Shown here: piece by piece, positions 52,532-61,546 of the stretch
Position numbering within the stretch: position 1 is the first letter of the stretch
Layout: every line of letters starts with the position of its first letter
Source: Odoribacter sp. AF15-53
GTDB lineage: Bacteria; Bacteroidota; Bacteroidia; Bacteroidales; Marinifilaceae
NCBI RefSeq assembly: GCF_003479425.1
Contig: NZ_QUHC01000003.1
Coordinates: forward strand, 248,001-312,000
Direction of reading: 5' to 3'
DNA: 64,000 nucleotides
Position numbers and translations under genes: made by a program
Notes under the pieces: generated by a model
What the model was told of the DNA's origin: nothing
The model's database searches: none
Seen by the model: the letters and a program-made list of their open reading frames with translations, nothing else

Positions 52532-55500
52532 ATGAAAAAAAATCGGTGTTCTATTCCTATATGGAGGGATAGTTTACGAAAAATGTGGATTATGACAAGA
52601 TTTCTATTTATTTTTGTGTTTGTTGCCTCGTTACACGTTTCGGCGGCGCTTCATTCTCAAAATAAGATGGTGACCCTTCATCTGAAAGGGGTAAGTTTGG
52701 AAGAGGTAATACAATCATTAAAACTCCAAACGGATTACGGTTTTTTTTATAATATTGATAGTAAAGATATCAAAAAAATGACGAACATTTCCGTGAATGT
52801 CAAGAATATGGCGTTGGAAGATGTTTTGTTGCAAATTTTGAAAGGGACGAATCTGACTTATTCTATCGTGAATGATGTGGTTATTTTAAATACCCGAAAT
52901 TCTATTGTTGTAAATGATTCAGTAGGAAAAAATCACGTTCTTGTTGGTCGGGTGATGGATGTGAATAAGGATCCATTGCCGGGGGTAACGGTAAGATTAG
53001 AAAATACGAACGTGGGGACGGCAACAAATTTTGAAGGTGTTTTCTCGTTTCGACTGCCTGTTGAGAAAGGGAAGTTAATCTTGAGTTTTGTCGGTTTTAA
53101 AACAAAAGGGGTGGAGTTTAAACTTCCTTCTGATACGCTGAAGATTGTTATGGAAGAAGAAGTTGAAAACGTGGAAGAAGTTGTTGTAACAGGTTATTTT
53201 AATAAGGCAAAAGAGAGTTTTACCGGTTCGGAAGTGACGATTGAAACAGAAGAGTTGAAAAAAGTAGGAGCTTTAAGTATAACGCAAGCGTTGAGTGCTT
53301 TTGATCCTTCAATTCGTTTGGCGGAGAGCTTGACCAACGGTTCGAATCCGAACGTGCTTCCCGATATTACGATCCGGGGTGAAAACGGATTTGATTTACG
53401 GGCAAATGCGGATGATGCGACCACGAATCCTAATGCCCCTCTTTATATCCTGGATGGAGTGGAGGTTTCGGCGGAACGTGTTTATGATATGGATGTAAAT
53501 AGGGTAGAGTCTATAACCATTCTGAAAGATGCCAGTGCCACGGCTTTATACGGTTCTCGCGCTTCCAATGGAGTTATCGTGATCACGACGATTCGCCCGA
53601 AGTCCGGGCAGATTCGAGTGAGTTTGAATGCTAATTATAATATCTCGGTTCCAGATTTACGGGATTATAATTTGATGAATGCCGAAGAAAAGTTAGAATA
53701 TGAGCGGCTAGCCGGCTTGTATGAGTCTACCGATTATATAGAACAACGTAAACTGGATGAACTTTATAATTCCCGTTTGGAGGAGGTGAGGAAGGGTGTG
53801 GATACTTATTGGTTGTCACAGCCTTTAACGACATCATTGAATCAACGTTATTCTATTAATTTCGAGGGTGGTGACGAGTATTTCCGTTACGGAATAGATT
53901 TGCGATATGATACGGATAAAGGGGTTATGAAGCAATCCGGTAGAGATCGGTTAGGTATTAACCTGACATTTAATTATAATATCGGGACGAATTTTTTTAT
54001 TCGGAATGATTTGTCCGTGGATAATGTGAAAGCGAAAAATTCTCCTTATAATGAATTTTATTTGTACGCCAATCAAAATCCATACGATCGTATTTATGAT
54101 GAAAATGGAAAGTTTGTTGAGAAGCTTTCTTCTGGAGACTGGAATCCTTTGTATAATGCTCATTTGGCGAAAAAGAACACGAGTACGTATACATCTATTC
54201 AAGATAATTTTAATATTGATTGGCGTATTGTTCCTGCGTTGCGTTTGCAAGGACGTATTAGTTATTCCAGACAATTTGATAAAAGGGATTTGTTCAAGTC
54301 TCCAGAGTCTTTGGATTATAGCACGGAAACGGATCCTAAAAAGAAGGGAACTTATTTCCGTTCCAATTCACAAAGTGATAAGTTTGACGGTAATTTGACT
54401 TTGCAATACAATAAAGTGTTTGGAGTGCATTCGTTGAACGTGGGAGTGGGAAGCAATATGACGGAGTCGACCGAGGAGGGAGATTCTTATACCGGGGTCG
54501 GTTTTGTTAATCCGGATATGGTTTTCATCGGAGCGGCGATCTCTTTTGCGGAAAATTCGAGTCCGGATGGTAGCTATGATAAATCCCGGTTGGTAGGATT
54601 TTTTGGTAACGTGAATTATGGGTATGATAATCGTTATTTCTTAGATTTATCTTTCCGTACGGATGGTTCCAGTAAATTCGGGAGAAATTCGCGTTTTGCT
54701 CCGTTCTGGTCAGTAGGAGTTGCTTGGAATGTGCATAAAGAAACATTCTGGTCGGGAGATGAGAAGAGTTCTTTAAAATTGAGGGCTTCCGTGGGTAGCA
54801 CGGGAACGACTAATTTCTCTTCGACTCAAGCGTTGACAACTTATAACTATGATTTTTCTAAAATATATAACGGCGTGTTTGGTGTAAGTTTGGCCGGATA
54901 CGGTAATCCGGAGTTGAAGTGGCAGAACACGATTTCTTATAACGTGGGTGTGGATATGACTTTGTTGAAAGGACTGGTTACGTTTAATGGAGATTTTTAC
55001 GTTAAAAACACGGAGAATTTATTATTGCCTTTGACGGTTGCACCGTCGACCGGTTTTAGTAGTTATGTGGAAAATATTGGAAAATTGAGGAATACCGGAA
55101 TTGAAGGCCGTTTGCGCTTGAATTTGATTCGGGATACTCAGAGGGATTTAAGATGGAATGTAACACTTTCCGCGTTCCATAATAAGAGCAAGATCACGAA
55201 GTTGTCTAATCAGTTGGAAGAGATCAATAAATATGCTAATAGTGATTGGTATAATCAAGGAACTGTCGTGTACCGGCAATATGAGGCCGGGCGTTCGCAA
55301 ACAGCCTTGATGATGGTTCGTTCGGGAGGAATTGATCCGGCAACGGGAAACGAAATTTATATTAAACGTAACGGGGAGCTGACATTTGAATATGATGCTA
55401 ATGATAAAGTGGAGTGTGGGGATATGAAACCTACGATTGAAGGAAACGTGAATACGAATTTGACATGGAAGGGTTTTACGTTGTATATGCTTTTTAAATA

Positions 55501-55879
55501 TCAGTTCGGAGCCAAGGCTTATAATGGAACCTTAGCCTCTAAAGTGGAAGGAGCTAACCCTTACAAGAATGCAGATAAGCGGGTGTTGTATGATCGTTGG
55601 AAAGAACCGGGGGATCATGCTAAATTCAGACGTATTGATGATCGAACTTCTCCCTACCAGACAACACGTTTGGTTTTTGATAATGATTTGTTTTCTCTGT
55701 CAAGCGTGTCTTTGTCTTATGAATTACCCCGGGAGATCAGTCAAAAATTCTATGCGGATCGGGTTCGATTGATGCTGAGTACGACGGATGTATTTCGTTT
55801 GTCAACCATAAAGCAAGAGCGAGGGACAAGTTATCCTTTTGCACGAACTTTTAATCTGAGTTTGAATGTTACGTTTTAA
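52532..55879 (+). CDS. SusC-type TonB-dependent receptor with STN signalling domain (locus E)
   Basis: 1,115 residues. Hydrophobic signal at about 19-40. STN domain ~46-120 (VTLHLKGVSLEEVIQSLKLQ, then DYGFFYNIDSKDI). Carboxypeptidase-regulatory-like domain about 135-215 (DPLPGVTVRLENTNVGTATN), EEVVVTGYFNKAKESFTGSE, plug with SITILKDASATALYGSRASN, and barrel ending SLNVTF. It belongs with the barrels of loci A and C, sharing NLMNAEEKLEYERLAGLYES and DVFRLSTIKQERG-type segments. It is expected to import an unknown ligand and to signal to FecR and the sigma factor. Confidence 0.95.
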   Translation: MKKNRCSIPIWRDSLRKMWIMTRFLFIFVFVASLHVSAALHSQNKMVTLHLKGVSLEEVIQSLKLQTDYGFFYNIDSKDIKKMTNISVNVKNMALEDVLLQILKGTNLTYSIVNDVVILNTRNSIVVNDSVGKNHVLVGRVMDVNKDPLPGVTVRLENTNVGTATNFEGVFSFRLPVEKGKLILSFVGFKTKGVEFKLPSDTLKIVMEEEVENVEEVVVTGYFNKAKESFTGSEVTIETEELKKVGALSITQALSAFDPSIRLAESLTNGSNPNVLPDITIRGENGFDLRANADDATTNPNAPLYILDGVEVSAERVYDMDVNRVESITILKDASATALYGSRASNGVIVITTIRPKSGQIRVSLNANYNISVPDLRDYNLMNAEEKLEYERLAGLYESTDYIEQRKLDELYNSRLEEVRKGVDTYWLSQPLTTSLNQRYSINFEGGDEYFRYGIDLRYDTDKGVMKQSGRDRLGINLTFNYNIGTNFFIRNDLSVDNVKAKNSPYNEFYLYANQNPYDRIYDENGKFVEKLSSGDWNPLYNAHLAKKNTSTYTSIQDNFNIDWRIVPALRLQGRISYSRQFDKRDLFKSPESLDYSTETDPKKKGTYFRSNSQSDKFDGNLTLQYNKVFGVHSLNVGVGSNMTESTEEGDSYTGVGFVNPDMVFIGAAISFAENSSPDGSYDKSRLVGFFGNVNYGYDNRYFLDLSFRTDGSSKFGRNSRFAPFWSVGVAWNVHKETFWSGDEKSSLKLRASVGSTGTTNFSSTQALTTYNYDFSKIYNGVFGVSLAGYGNPELKWQNTISYNVGVDMTLLKGLVTFNGDFYVKNTENLLLPLTVAPSTGFSSYVENIGKLRNTGIEGRLRLNLIRDTQRDLRWNVTLSAFHNKSKITKLSNQLEEINKYANSDWYNQGTVVYRQYEAGRSQTALMMVRSGGIDPATGNEIYIKRNGELTFEYDANDKVECGDMKPTIEGNVNTNLTWKGFTLYMLFKYQFGAKAYNGTLASKVEGANPYKNADKRVLYDRWKEPGDHAKFRRIDDRTSPYQTTRLVFDNDLFSLSSVSLSYELPREISQKFYADRVRLMLSTTDVFRLSTIKQERGTSYPFARTFNLSLNVTF

Positions 55880-55897
55880 TTGTTAATGAAAAGAGTT

Positions 55898-57316
55898 ATG
55901 AGGTTAAGAAATTGTATAGGAAGTTTGTTGTTGACGCTCATGTTGTGTTCTTGTAATTCATGGTTGGATGTGGATTTGATCAACCAGAGTGAAGAAAGTG
56001 ATCTTTTCAGTACTGAGCGTGGTTTTTCCGAGGCTTTAGCCGGTGTCTATTGTGATATTGCGGCTTCTAATATGTATGGACAAACATTGTCTTTCGGAAT
56101 GCTTGATATTATGTCTCGTATTTATGATTATTCTCAGATCCCTAATAAGATGAAAATATTCCGGGATTATGATTACGAGAATAAGGATATGAAAAGTTAT
56201 ATCTATCTGTTATGGAGTTCATTTTATGCTAATATCGCGGCATTGAATAATATTTTGGAATGGAGTGAGAAAAATGCTTCTGTTTTATCTGATGAACGAC
56301 GAAATCAGGTACGGGGAGAGGCGTTAGCTTTGCGAGGTTTGTTGCATTTTGATATTTATCGTTTGTTTGCTATTGATGTTAAACTGGAACCAACGGCTCG
56401 TGTTTTGCCTTATCAAACGGAGTTTGGAGTAAAAACGTCGCCTGTTTATAGCACGATGGATTATTTGAATTTGGTGATTGGTGATTTGGAGGATGCGGTA
56501 AAATATTTGGAGAATGATCCGATAATAGGAGTGACGCCTTATCAGTTGGGAAATGGCGATGGTGAAAATAAAGATGAAGCAGACCTTTATGTTGCTCGGA
56601 TGAATTATTATGCGGTGAAAGCTTTACTAGCCCGGGTTTATTTGAATATGGGTGGAGATAAAATAAAGGATGCCCGTCGGCTGGCCGAGGAGGTCATTGA
56701 TTGTGGTAAATTTGCTTTGGTGGATTATGAAAGGAGTTTGAACACGGACGAGGCGAATAAAGATTTGCTCTTTTCTGATGAGCATATTTTTTCTTTGCGG
56801 GGACAAAATGTGAAAACTGATGCGGAAGGTGTTCATAAACAAATAACGGGTACGGATGGAAACGTGCAAATGGCGAATGGTTATCAGGCAGTGTTGTATT
56901 TAAATGATTTAGAAGATTATAGATTGAATTGGTATAAAAGTTTTTATATAATTAAATATACGTCCGATAATAGTAAACGTTTTTTTCCAAAGATGCCTAT
57001 GATTCGTTTGTCAGAGATGTACTTAATCGCTGCTGAAGGATGGATGGAGGATGATCCGGAACATGCGGCCGAATTGTTACAAACTTTAAAGCAGGCTAGA
57101 ACAAAATTAATCGTGAATAAGCAAACGGTGACAGAAGAGATGATTTTATTGGAAATGCGGAAAGAGTTTGTCGGAGAGGGACAGCTTTTTTACGTGTATA
57201 AGCGTTTAAATCATGATATTATCGGTAATACTTCGGAAGATGGGGTGAAAGCAAGTAATAGTGTTTTCGTGTTACCGTTACCGGAAGAAGAGATAGAATA
57301 TGGATATAGGAATTAA
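55898..57316 (+). CDS. SusD/RagB family surface lipoprotein (locus E)
   Basis: 472 residues from MRLRNCIGSL. I chose this start because GAAAAGAG lies just before it and it gives a compact lipoprotein signal (Cys in LMLCSCNSWLDV); an upstream ATG at 55886 is possible. SusD landmarks are GEALALRGLLHFDIYRLFAI and MIRLSEMYLIAAEGWMED, then REFVGEGQLFYVYKR-like sequence near the end. It pairs with the SusC that ends 18 nt upstream and precedes the DUF4843 gene by 14 nt. Paralogous to the SusD proteins of loci A and C. Confidence 0.94.
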   Translation: MRLRNCIGSLLLTLMLCSCNSWLDVDLINQSEESDLFSTERGFSEALAGVYCDIAASNMYGQTLSFGMLDIMSRIYDYSQIPNKMKIFRDYDYENKDMKSYIYLLWSSFYANIAALNNILEWSEKNASVLSDERRNQVRGEALALRGLLHFDIYRLFAIDVKLEPTARVLPYQTEFGVKTSPVYSTMDYLNLVIGDLEDAVKYLENDPIIGVTPYQLGNGDGENKDEADLYVARMNYYAVKALLARVYLNMGGDKIKDARRLAEEVIDCGKFALVDYERSLNTDEANKDLLFSDEHIFSLRGQNVKTDAEGVHKQITGTDGNVQMANGYQAVLYLNDLEDYRLNWYKSFYIIKYTSDNSKRFFPKMPMIRLSEMYLIAAEGWMEDDPEHAAELLQTLKQARTKLIVNKQTVTEEMILLEMRKEFVGEGQLFYVYKRLNHDIIGNTSEDGVKASNSVFVLPLPEEEIEYGYRN

Positions 57317-57330
57317 ATGAAACTTGTTTT

Positions 57331-58086
57331 ATGAAGAAGTTAATATATATTGTTTGGGCGTTTTGTCTTGGATTACAGGGATGTGAGCAAGATCCGGAAT
57401 ACGAGTATGATGATATTGATCGTATTTATTTCCAGTACGAGGTTCAGAATAGCCTTGGGAATAATGTAAGCGTTGATTCGGTCGTTTTCTCGTTTGGAAA
57501 ATTGCCGGAAGAGGTAGTTGCCGATACGGCCAAGATCGTCGTGCAACTTATGGGGAATGCTTCAGAACAACCCCGGAAATATCGGGTGAAGGTGTTGGAA
57601 AAGGGGGTACAGTTAAATGGTTTGACAACCATGGTTGAGGGTGAAGATTATGCTCCTATTGCCGAAGAGCAGGTGTTTGGTCCTAATCGTTTTCAGGATA
57701 CTCTTCGAATTTTGGTGTATCGTAAGAATTTGAGTACCAGTTTGCGAAATCCGGAGTCTAAAACTTTGATGCTAACTCTTGAGGAGGGAGAGGACTTTTT
57801 GTTGGGCATTAATGTCGGACATGAAATGAAGTTATCTGTAAATAATATTTTATTCCCTCCGGCTTGGTGGGAGGCAAATGAGACACAACTTGGTTTTTAT
57901 CACCCGAAGAAATGGAGAAAATTGATCGAATGGGATCCTATTTTTGCGGTTGAAGATGCTTTTATCGGTACTGGGGTTGATATGCAGAAGAAGAGTGGTA
58001 TGTTGAATGATTGGCTGAATAAGAATGTGATTATTGACGATGAAACGGGGATGCGTATAACGAAAACCGGGCTTGTTGAAATTTAA
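57331..58086 (+). CDS. DUF4843-type lipoprotein (locus E)
   Basis: 251 residues with a lipoprotein signal (Cys in CLGLQGCEQDPEYEYDD). An early DRIYFQYEV segment and the strand pair KIVVQLMGNASEQPRKYRVK match the proteins at 3896 and 29095. A C-terminal region with PPAWWEANETQLGFYHPKKW is conserved in position with the Trp-rich ends of those proteins. The function of the family is not known; it is probably a surface accessory of SusD (inference). Gene order SusD-DUF4843-PKD is the same as in loci A and C. Confidence 0.78.
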   Translation: MKKLIYIVWAFCLGLQGCEQDPEYEYDDIDRIYFQYEVQNSLGNNVSVDSVVFSFGKLPEEVVADTAKIVVQLMGNASEQPRKYRVKVLEKGVQLNGLTTMVEGEDYAPIAEEQVFGPNRFQDTLRILVYRKNLSTSLRNPESKTLMLTLEEGEDFLLGINVGHEMKLSVNNILFPPAWWEANETQLGFYHPKKWRKLIEWDPIFAVEDAFIGTGVDMQKKSGMLNDWLNKNVIIDDETGMRITKTGLVEI

Positions 58087-58106
58087 TATTTGGAAAAGTA
58101 ATTCGT

Positions 58107-59711
58107 ATGAGAACAATACTATTTTTTGTGTGTCTGACAGGCTTGTTATTTGCTTGTTACGATGATAAGGGGAATTATGATTATCACGATATTAATCAAA
58201 TTACGATTTCGGGGATTGATAGTTTGATTCGTTGTGATCAGATGGATTTGTTACATATTCCGGTCACTTTGGAAGGAACACAGTATGCCGATACTAATCA
58301 ATTCACGTATTTTTGGGAAATTAATCGTAAAATGGTGTCCACGGCCAAAGATTTGAACGTGTATGTTAATTTCCCGTTAGGAGAAAACGAGGCTCGTTTC
58401 GTGGTAACGGATAAAGAACTTGGTACGAAAGCGTTTAAATATTTTAAGATCAATGTATCCAGTTCCACGGCGGGTGACGGTATTTTGGTTTTAAGCAAAT
58501 ATAAAGGGCATGCAGAGTTGTCTTTTAAGCGTTTGGACAAAGAAGGAAGTGTTTTTACCCCTAATTTTTATGAAGCTTTAGCCGGAAATTATTTAGGGAC
58601 TAATCCACGGAGGATTCACCGGAATTATGTCCCGGAGGCAGATAATGAAAATTCCGGATTAAAAATAGAAACAGATCATCAAATAAAATGTTTGAGCGAG
58701 GAGACGTTACAGGAGATCGGGGAGAATACTATTTTGGATCATAATTTCTTTATCAGGCGTGCAAATAGTTTACCTTCCGGGGATATAACCGATTTTGATG
58801 TAAAGGCTTTCGCTCACCAGCCCGTAACGATGGAAGGGGGATTCGGTAAGTCGACTTATATATTTACCATTGCAGGAGATGAGTTTTGGATGGATCAAGC
58901 GATGCTTATTTCTTTTGGAGGAATGTCCCAAACGATGTGTATGACATATATGCAATTTAAAAGTCCGTGGGGTGGGAGGTTGTCTCCGGCAATGTTTTTG
59001 TCTGCTTTAGTTGAAAAAGAGTTACAGAATTATAATACTCCTACGGCGATGTATATGTTTGATGAAACGGTCGGTCAATTTTGTTATAATAATTTGATGG
59101 GATCTAATAATGTTGGTGTTCCTGCGCTTGGGACTTATAGTGGTTATTCTTTATTATTTGGAACCCATACGGCAACGAAAGATCATGCCGTGGCCGTGTT
59201 GAGTGATGGGGCGGGTTACCGGATGTTGTATATGAATCTTCCGAATGGGGAGCAATCCGTGCTTGCAGATTTGACGGTTCCTAGTAATATTATTAACGAG
59301 ACAACATCTTATTATCCGATGAAAAATGAAGCTTATATGTTGTTTGCCACGAATGATAAGTTATATCGTTATAATTTGCGCGAGTTGGAAAATAATGTAG
59401 CTCCGGGGAATTCGAGCGTGTTCGTAGAATTGTCGAAGTGGGGATATAGTGCGGAAGCTAAAATCACGTGTATGAGTGTTTCCCGGACAGAGCAGGAAAT
59501 ACTTTTGGGAGTTTCCCGTTATGGGGATGATACGGAAGGAATGGCGGAAGAGTTGAAAGGAGATGTGTTGGTTTTAGACTTGAAAACAGGAGAATTGATA
59601 AAAAAATATGAAGGAGTATCGGGTGTTCCTGTAGATGTGAAAATTAAGTATCAAAAATGGCTCCGAGATGGTAAGGAGGGTGGAAGTGTTGCGGATGTAC
59701 TTTATTTTTAG
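58107..59711 (+). CDS. PKD-like family lipoprotein (locus E)
   Basis: 534 residues with a lipoprotein signal (Cys in GLLFACYDDKGNYDYHD). The DDKGNYDYHD start is almost the same as in the locus C protein. PKD/Ig-like N-terminal domain to about residue 125, ending FKINVSSSTAGDGILVLSK, then a long beta-rich part ending in GVPVDVKIKY. No thioredoxin gene follows, unlike loci A and C; the operon ends at the strong terminator at 59741-59780. Its ligand is unknown. Confidence 0.78.
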   Translation: MRTILFFVCLTGLLFACYDDKGNYDYHDINQITISGIDSLIRCDQMDLLHIPVTLEGTQYADTNQFTYFWEINRKMVSTAKDLNVYVNFPLGENEARFVVTDKELGTKAFKYFKINVSSSTAGDGILVLSKYKGHAELSFKRLDKEGSVFTPNFYEALAGNYLGTNPRRIHRNYVPEADNENSGLKIETDHQIKCLSEETLQEIGENTILDHNFFIRRANSLPSGDITDFDVKAFAHQPVTMEGGFGKSTYIFTIAGDEFWMDQAMLISFGGMSQTMCMTYMQFKSPWGGRLSPAMFLSALVEKELQNYNTPTAMYMFDETVGQFCYNNLMGSNNVGVPALGTYSGYSLLFGTHTATKDHAVAVLSDGAGYRMLYMNLPNGEQSVLADLTVPSNIINETTSYYPMKNEAYMLFATNDKLYRYNLRELENNVAPGNSSVFVELSKWGYSAEAKITCMSVSRTEQEILLGVSRYGDDTEGMAEELKGDVLVLDLKTGELIKKYEGVSGVPVDVKIKYQKWLRDGKEGGSVADVLYF

Positions 59712-59740
59712 GAGTGTTGTAAAATAGAGAGAGTGTGTAT

Positions 59741-59780
59741 TAGCGATAGAAAGTTTTATGCCTTTCTATCGCTATTTTTT
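59741..59780. terminator. Bidirectional terminator between locus E and the TRIC-type gene
   Basis: TAGCGATAGAAAG (59741-59753) pairs perfectly with CTTTCTATCGCTA (59762-59774), 8-nt loop, followed by TTTTTT on the plus strand. The minus-strand gene ends at 59779, so it serves both converging units. Confidence 0.9.
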
Positions 59781-60402
59781 AATTCTCTTCTTCATTCCCT
59801 TTTAATACCGGAAGGCTGATATGGTATTTTACTGCAATAACACGGGTTAGGATAACGCTTCCAGCCGTGATGATTTGCGTGGTGATATGTCCCACGGCAA
59901 AGAGATCACAAGCATAGTAAATGAGGCCCCCGAGGATACAGGCGATAGCGTATATGTCTTTACGGAAGATCAGGGGTTCTTCATTAATGAATATATCCCG
60001 GATGACACCACCGACGGCTCCGGTTGTCATACCCATGATGATAGCTACCCACATGGGGAACCCGGCGAGTAAACTCTTTTCAATACCGACCACGGTAAAC
60101 AGTCCGAGACCGATGGCGTCGAAGATAAAGAACGTGTTGTTCAAGCGGATAACGTACTTGCCGAATATGATTACAAACAACAGGGCTAATCCAGTAACAA
60201 TCAGGTAAGATGGTTGATGCATCCAGAAGGGGGTCAACCCTAGCATTAAATCCCGGGTTGTTCCTCCCCCGATAGCCGTGGCAGCCCCGACCACGTATGC
60301 CCCGAACCAGTCGAAGCGTTTGGCGGATGCCAGACGTATTCCACTGATTGCGAATGCGAACGTTCCGATATAATCAATGACCGTGGTAAAATCGATGTTC
60401 AT
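59779..60402 (-). CDS. TRIC-type cation channel family protein (UPF0126/YicG-like)
   Basis: 207 residues with about seven membrane helices. The two glycine-rich repeats typical of prokaryotic TRIC proteins are clear: AIGGGTTRDLMLGLTPFW and GAVGGVIRDIFINEEPLIF, each with the conserved Arg-Asp. Homologues form trimeric potassium-permeable channels in the inner membrane. Length and topology fit. It is a single-gene unit with a -7 box at 60428-60435, and it converges with locus E. Confidence 0.92.
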   Translation of the reverse strand: MNIDFTTVIDYIGTFAFAISGIRLASAKRFDWFGAYVVGAATAIGGGTTRDLMLGLTPFWMHQPSYLIVTGLALLFVIIFGKYVIRLNNTFFIFDAIGLGLFTVVGIEKSLLAGFPMWVAIIMGMTTGAVGGVIRDIFINEEPLIFRKDIYAIACILGGLIYYACDLFAVGHITTQIITAGSVILTRVIAVKYHISLPVLKGNEEEN

Positions 60403-60427
60403 AATCCTATTACTTTTTTTGAGCTTG

Positions 60428-60435
60428 CAAAAATA
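60428..60435 (-). promoter_or_regulatory. -7 promoter box of the TRIC-type gene
   Basis: TATTTTTG on the minus strand matches TAnnTTTG and lies 25 nt before the start. No clear -33 box. Confidence 0.4.
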
Positions 60436-60483
60436 GTAATAAAGGGAGTCCGTTCGTCTTGGTTTTTGATGTTTTACAGCATC

Positions 60484-61320
60484 TTACATCCACTCTTCAC
60501 TTTTAACTTCCCCTTCCACGGAAAGTACGATACGTTTGATCGGAATGTTACGTGTGGCTTGTTCTCTCGCTTTCAAGGCCATTTGCATGAGTCCTCCACA
60601 ACAGGGTACCTCCATGATCAGTACCGTGAGCGTGTCGATCTTGGCATCGTCAATCATGCTTTGGAGTTTTTCCACGTACGAATCGGTATTGTGATCCAGT
60701 TTAGGACAGGCAATCGCTAGAATTTTCCCTTTCAGGAAACGTTCGTGGAAATTCCCGGAGGCAAAAGCAGAACAGTCGGAAGCCAGTAGTACGTTTGCTC
60801 CTTGAAAATATCCGGCTTGCGGGTTAAGTAAGTGTAGCTGTACGGGCCATTGACGGAGTTCCGAGTTTCCGGAATGCGAGACAACATTCGCCTTCGTGAC
60901 CGGCTTTAATTCTCTGGCCATGGACCCCGGACATCCGCATCCTAATTTGGGGGCGGGATGCAATTCCTGCAGATTTATAGATATGTTATGACGTTTCAGG
61001 TATTCCACTCCTTGTTTTAACAATTCTACTTCTCCGTGTTCTTTCAAATGGCGTAAGTGGGCCAGGATAACGTGTTCTCCCTTGGGAGCGATGCGTTCCA
61101 TAACGGCTTCCTCGCTATATGGTTCCGCTTCCCGTTCTTCTAATTCGATAGCCCCTACCGGACACTCCCCGATGCAGGCCCCCAAACCGTCACAATATAG
61201 GTCACTCACCATGACGGCTTTCCCGTCTATTAGTTGTAAGGCTCCCTCGTGACAACCTTTCACGCATAGCCCGCAACCGTTACATTTTTCCTCGTCTATT
61301 TTTATAATTGTTCGTTTCAT
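60484..61320 (-). CDS. Ferredoxin-type Fe-S protein with C-terminal cysteine domain
   Basis: 278 residues, cytoplasmic. The N-terminal ~60 residues hold two 4Fe-4S motifs: C14-x2-C17-x2-C20-x3-C24 (KCNGCGLCVKGCHEGA) and a second, slightly unusual one, YCDGLGACIGECPVGA. The remaining ~200 residues include further cysteines (LGCGCPGSMA, LLASDCSAF, IACPKLD, EVPCCGGLM), which could bind another cluster. The protein type is widespread in anaerobic Bacteroidetes and clostridia, without a defined reaction that I can state. A -7 box lies at 61344-61351. A nested inverted-repeat structure lies further upstream (61437-61535). Confidence 0.8.
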   Translation of the reverse strand: MKRTIIKIDEEKCNGCGLCVKGCHEGALQLIDGKAVMVSDLYCDGLGACIGECPVGAIELEEREAEPYSEEAVMERIAPKGEHVILAHLRHLKEHGEVELLKQGVEYLKRHNISINLQELHPAPKLGCGCPGSMARELKPVTKANVVSHSGNSELRQWPVQLHLLNPQAGYFQGANVLLASDCSAFASGNFHERFLKGKILAIACPKLDHNTDSYVEKLQSMIDDAKIDTLTVLIMEVPCCGGLMQMALKAREQATRNIPIKRIVLSVEGEVKSEEWM

Positions 61321-61343
61321 AGTTTTTGTTTTTGATTCTAAGA

Positions 61344-61351
61344 CAAAGATA
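61344..61351 (-). promoter_or_regulatory. -7 promoter box of the Fe-S protein gene
   Basis: TATCTTTG on the minus strand matches TAnnTTTG and lies 23 nt before the start. No clear -33 box. Confidence 0.45.
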
Positions 61352-61436
61352 CATGCGGGAACGGGGGAATTTTGTAATGAATATTACAAAGCTGGTTTAA
61401 AATACAAGAATAATAGTTTATGAATATCAACTTGTA

Positions 61437-61535
61437 AAAGTCCATAAAATCCTTTGTCTCTGTTGATCTTTGTTTACGGCTATTTATCGTTGCCGTAGAC
61501 AAAGAATTCCTGTGTTTTCTGACTTTATGGACTTT
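61437..61535. repeat. Nested inverted-repeat structure, 99 bp
   Basis: Outer arms AAAGTCCATAAA (61437-61448) and TTTATGGACTTT (61524-61535) are a perfect 12-bp pair. Inside, CTTTGTCT (61452-61459) pairs with AGACAAAG (61497-61504), and TACGGC (61475-61480) with GCCGTA (61492-61497). It begins 11 nt beyond the stop of the aminotransferase gene and may end its transcription, or be a small mobile element. Confidence 0.7.
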
Positions 61536-61546
61536 ACAACGGTGGA

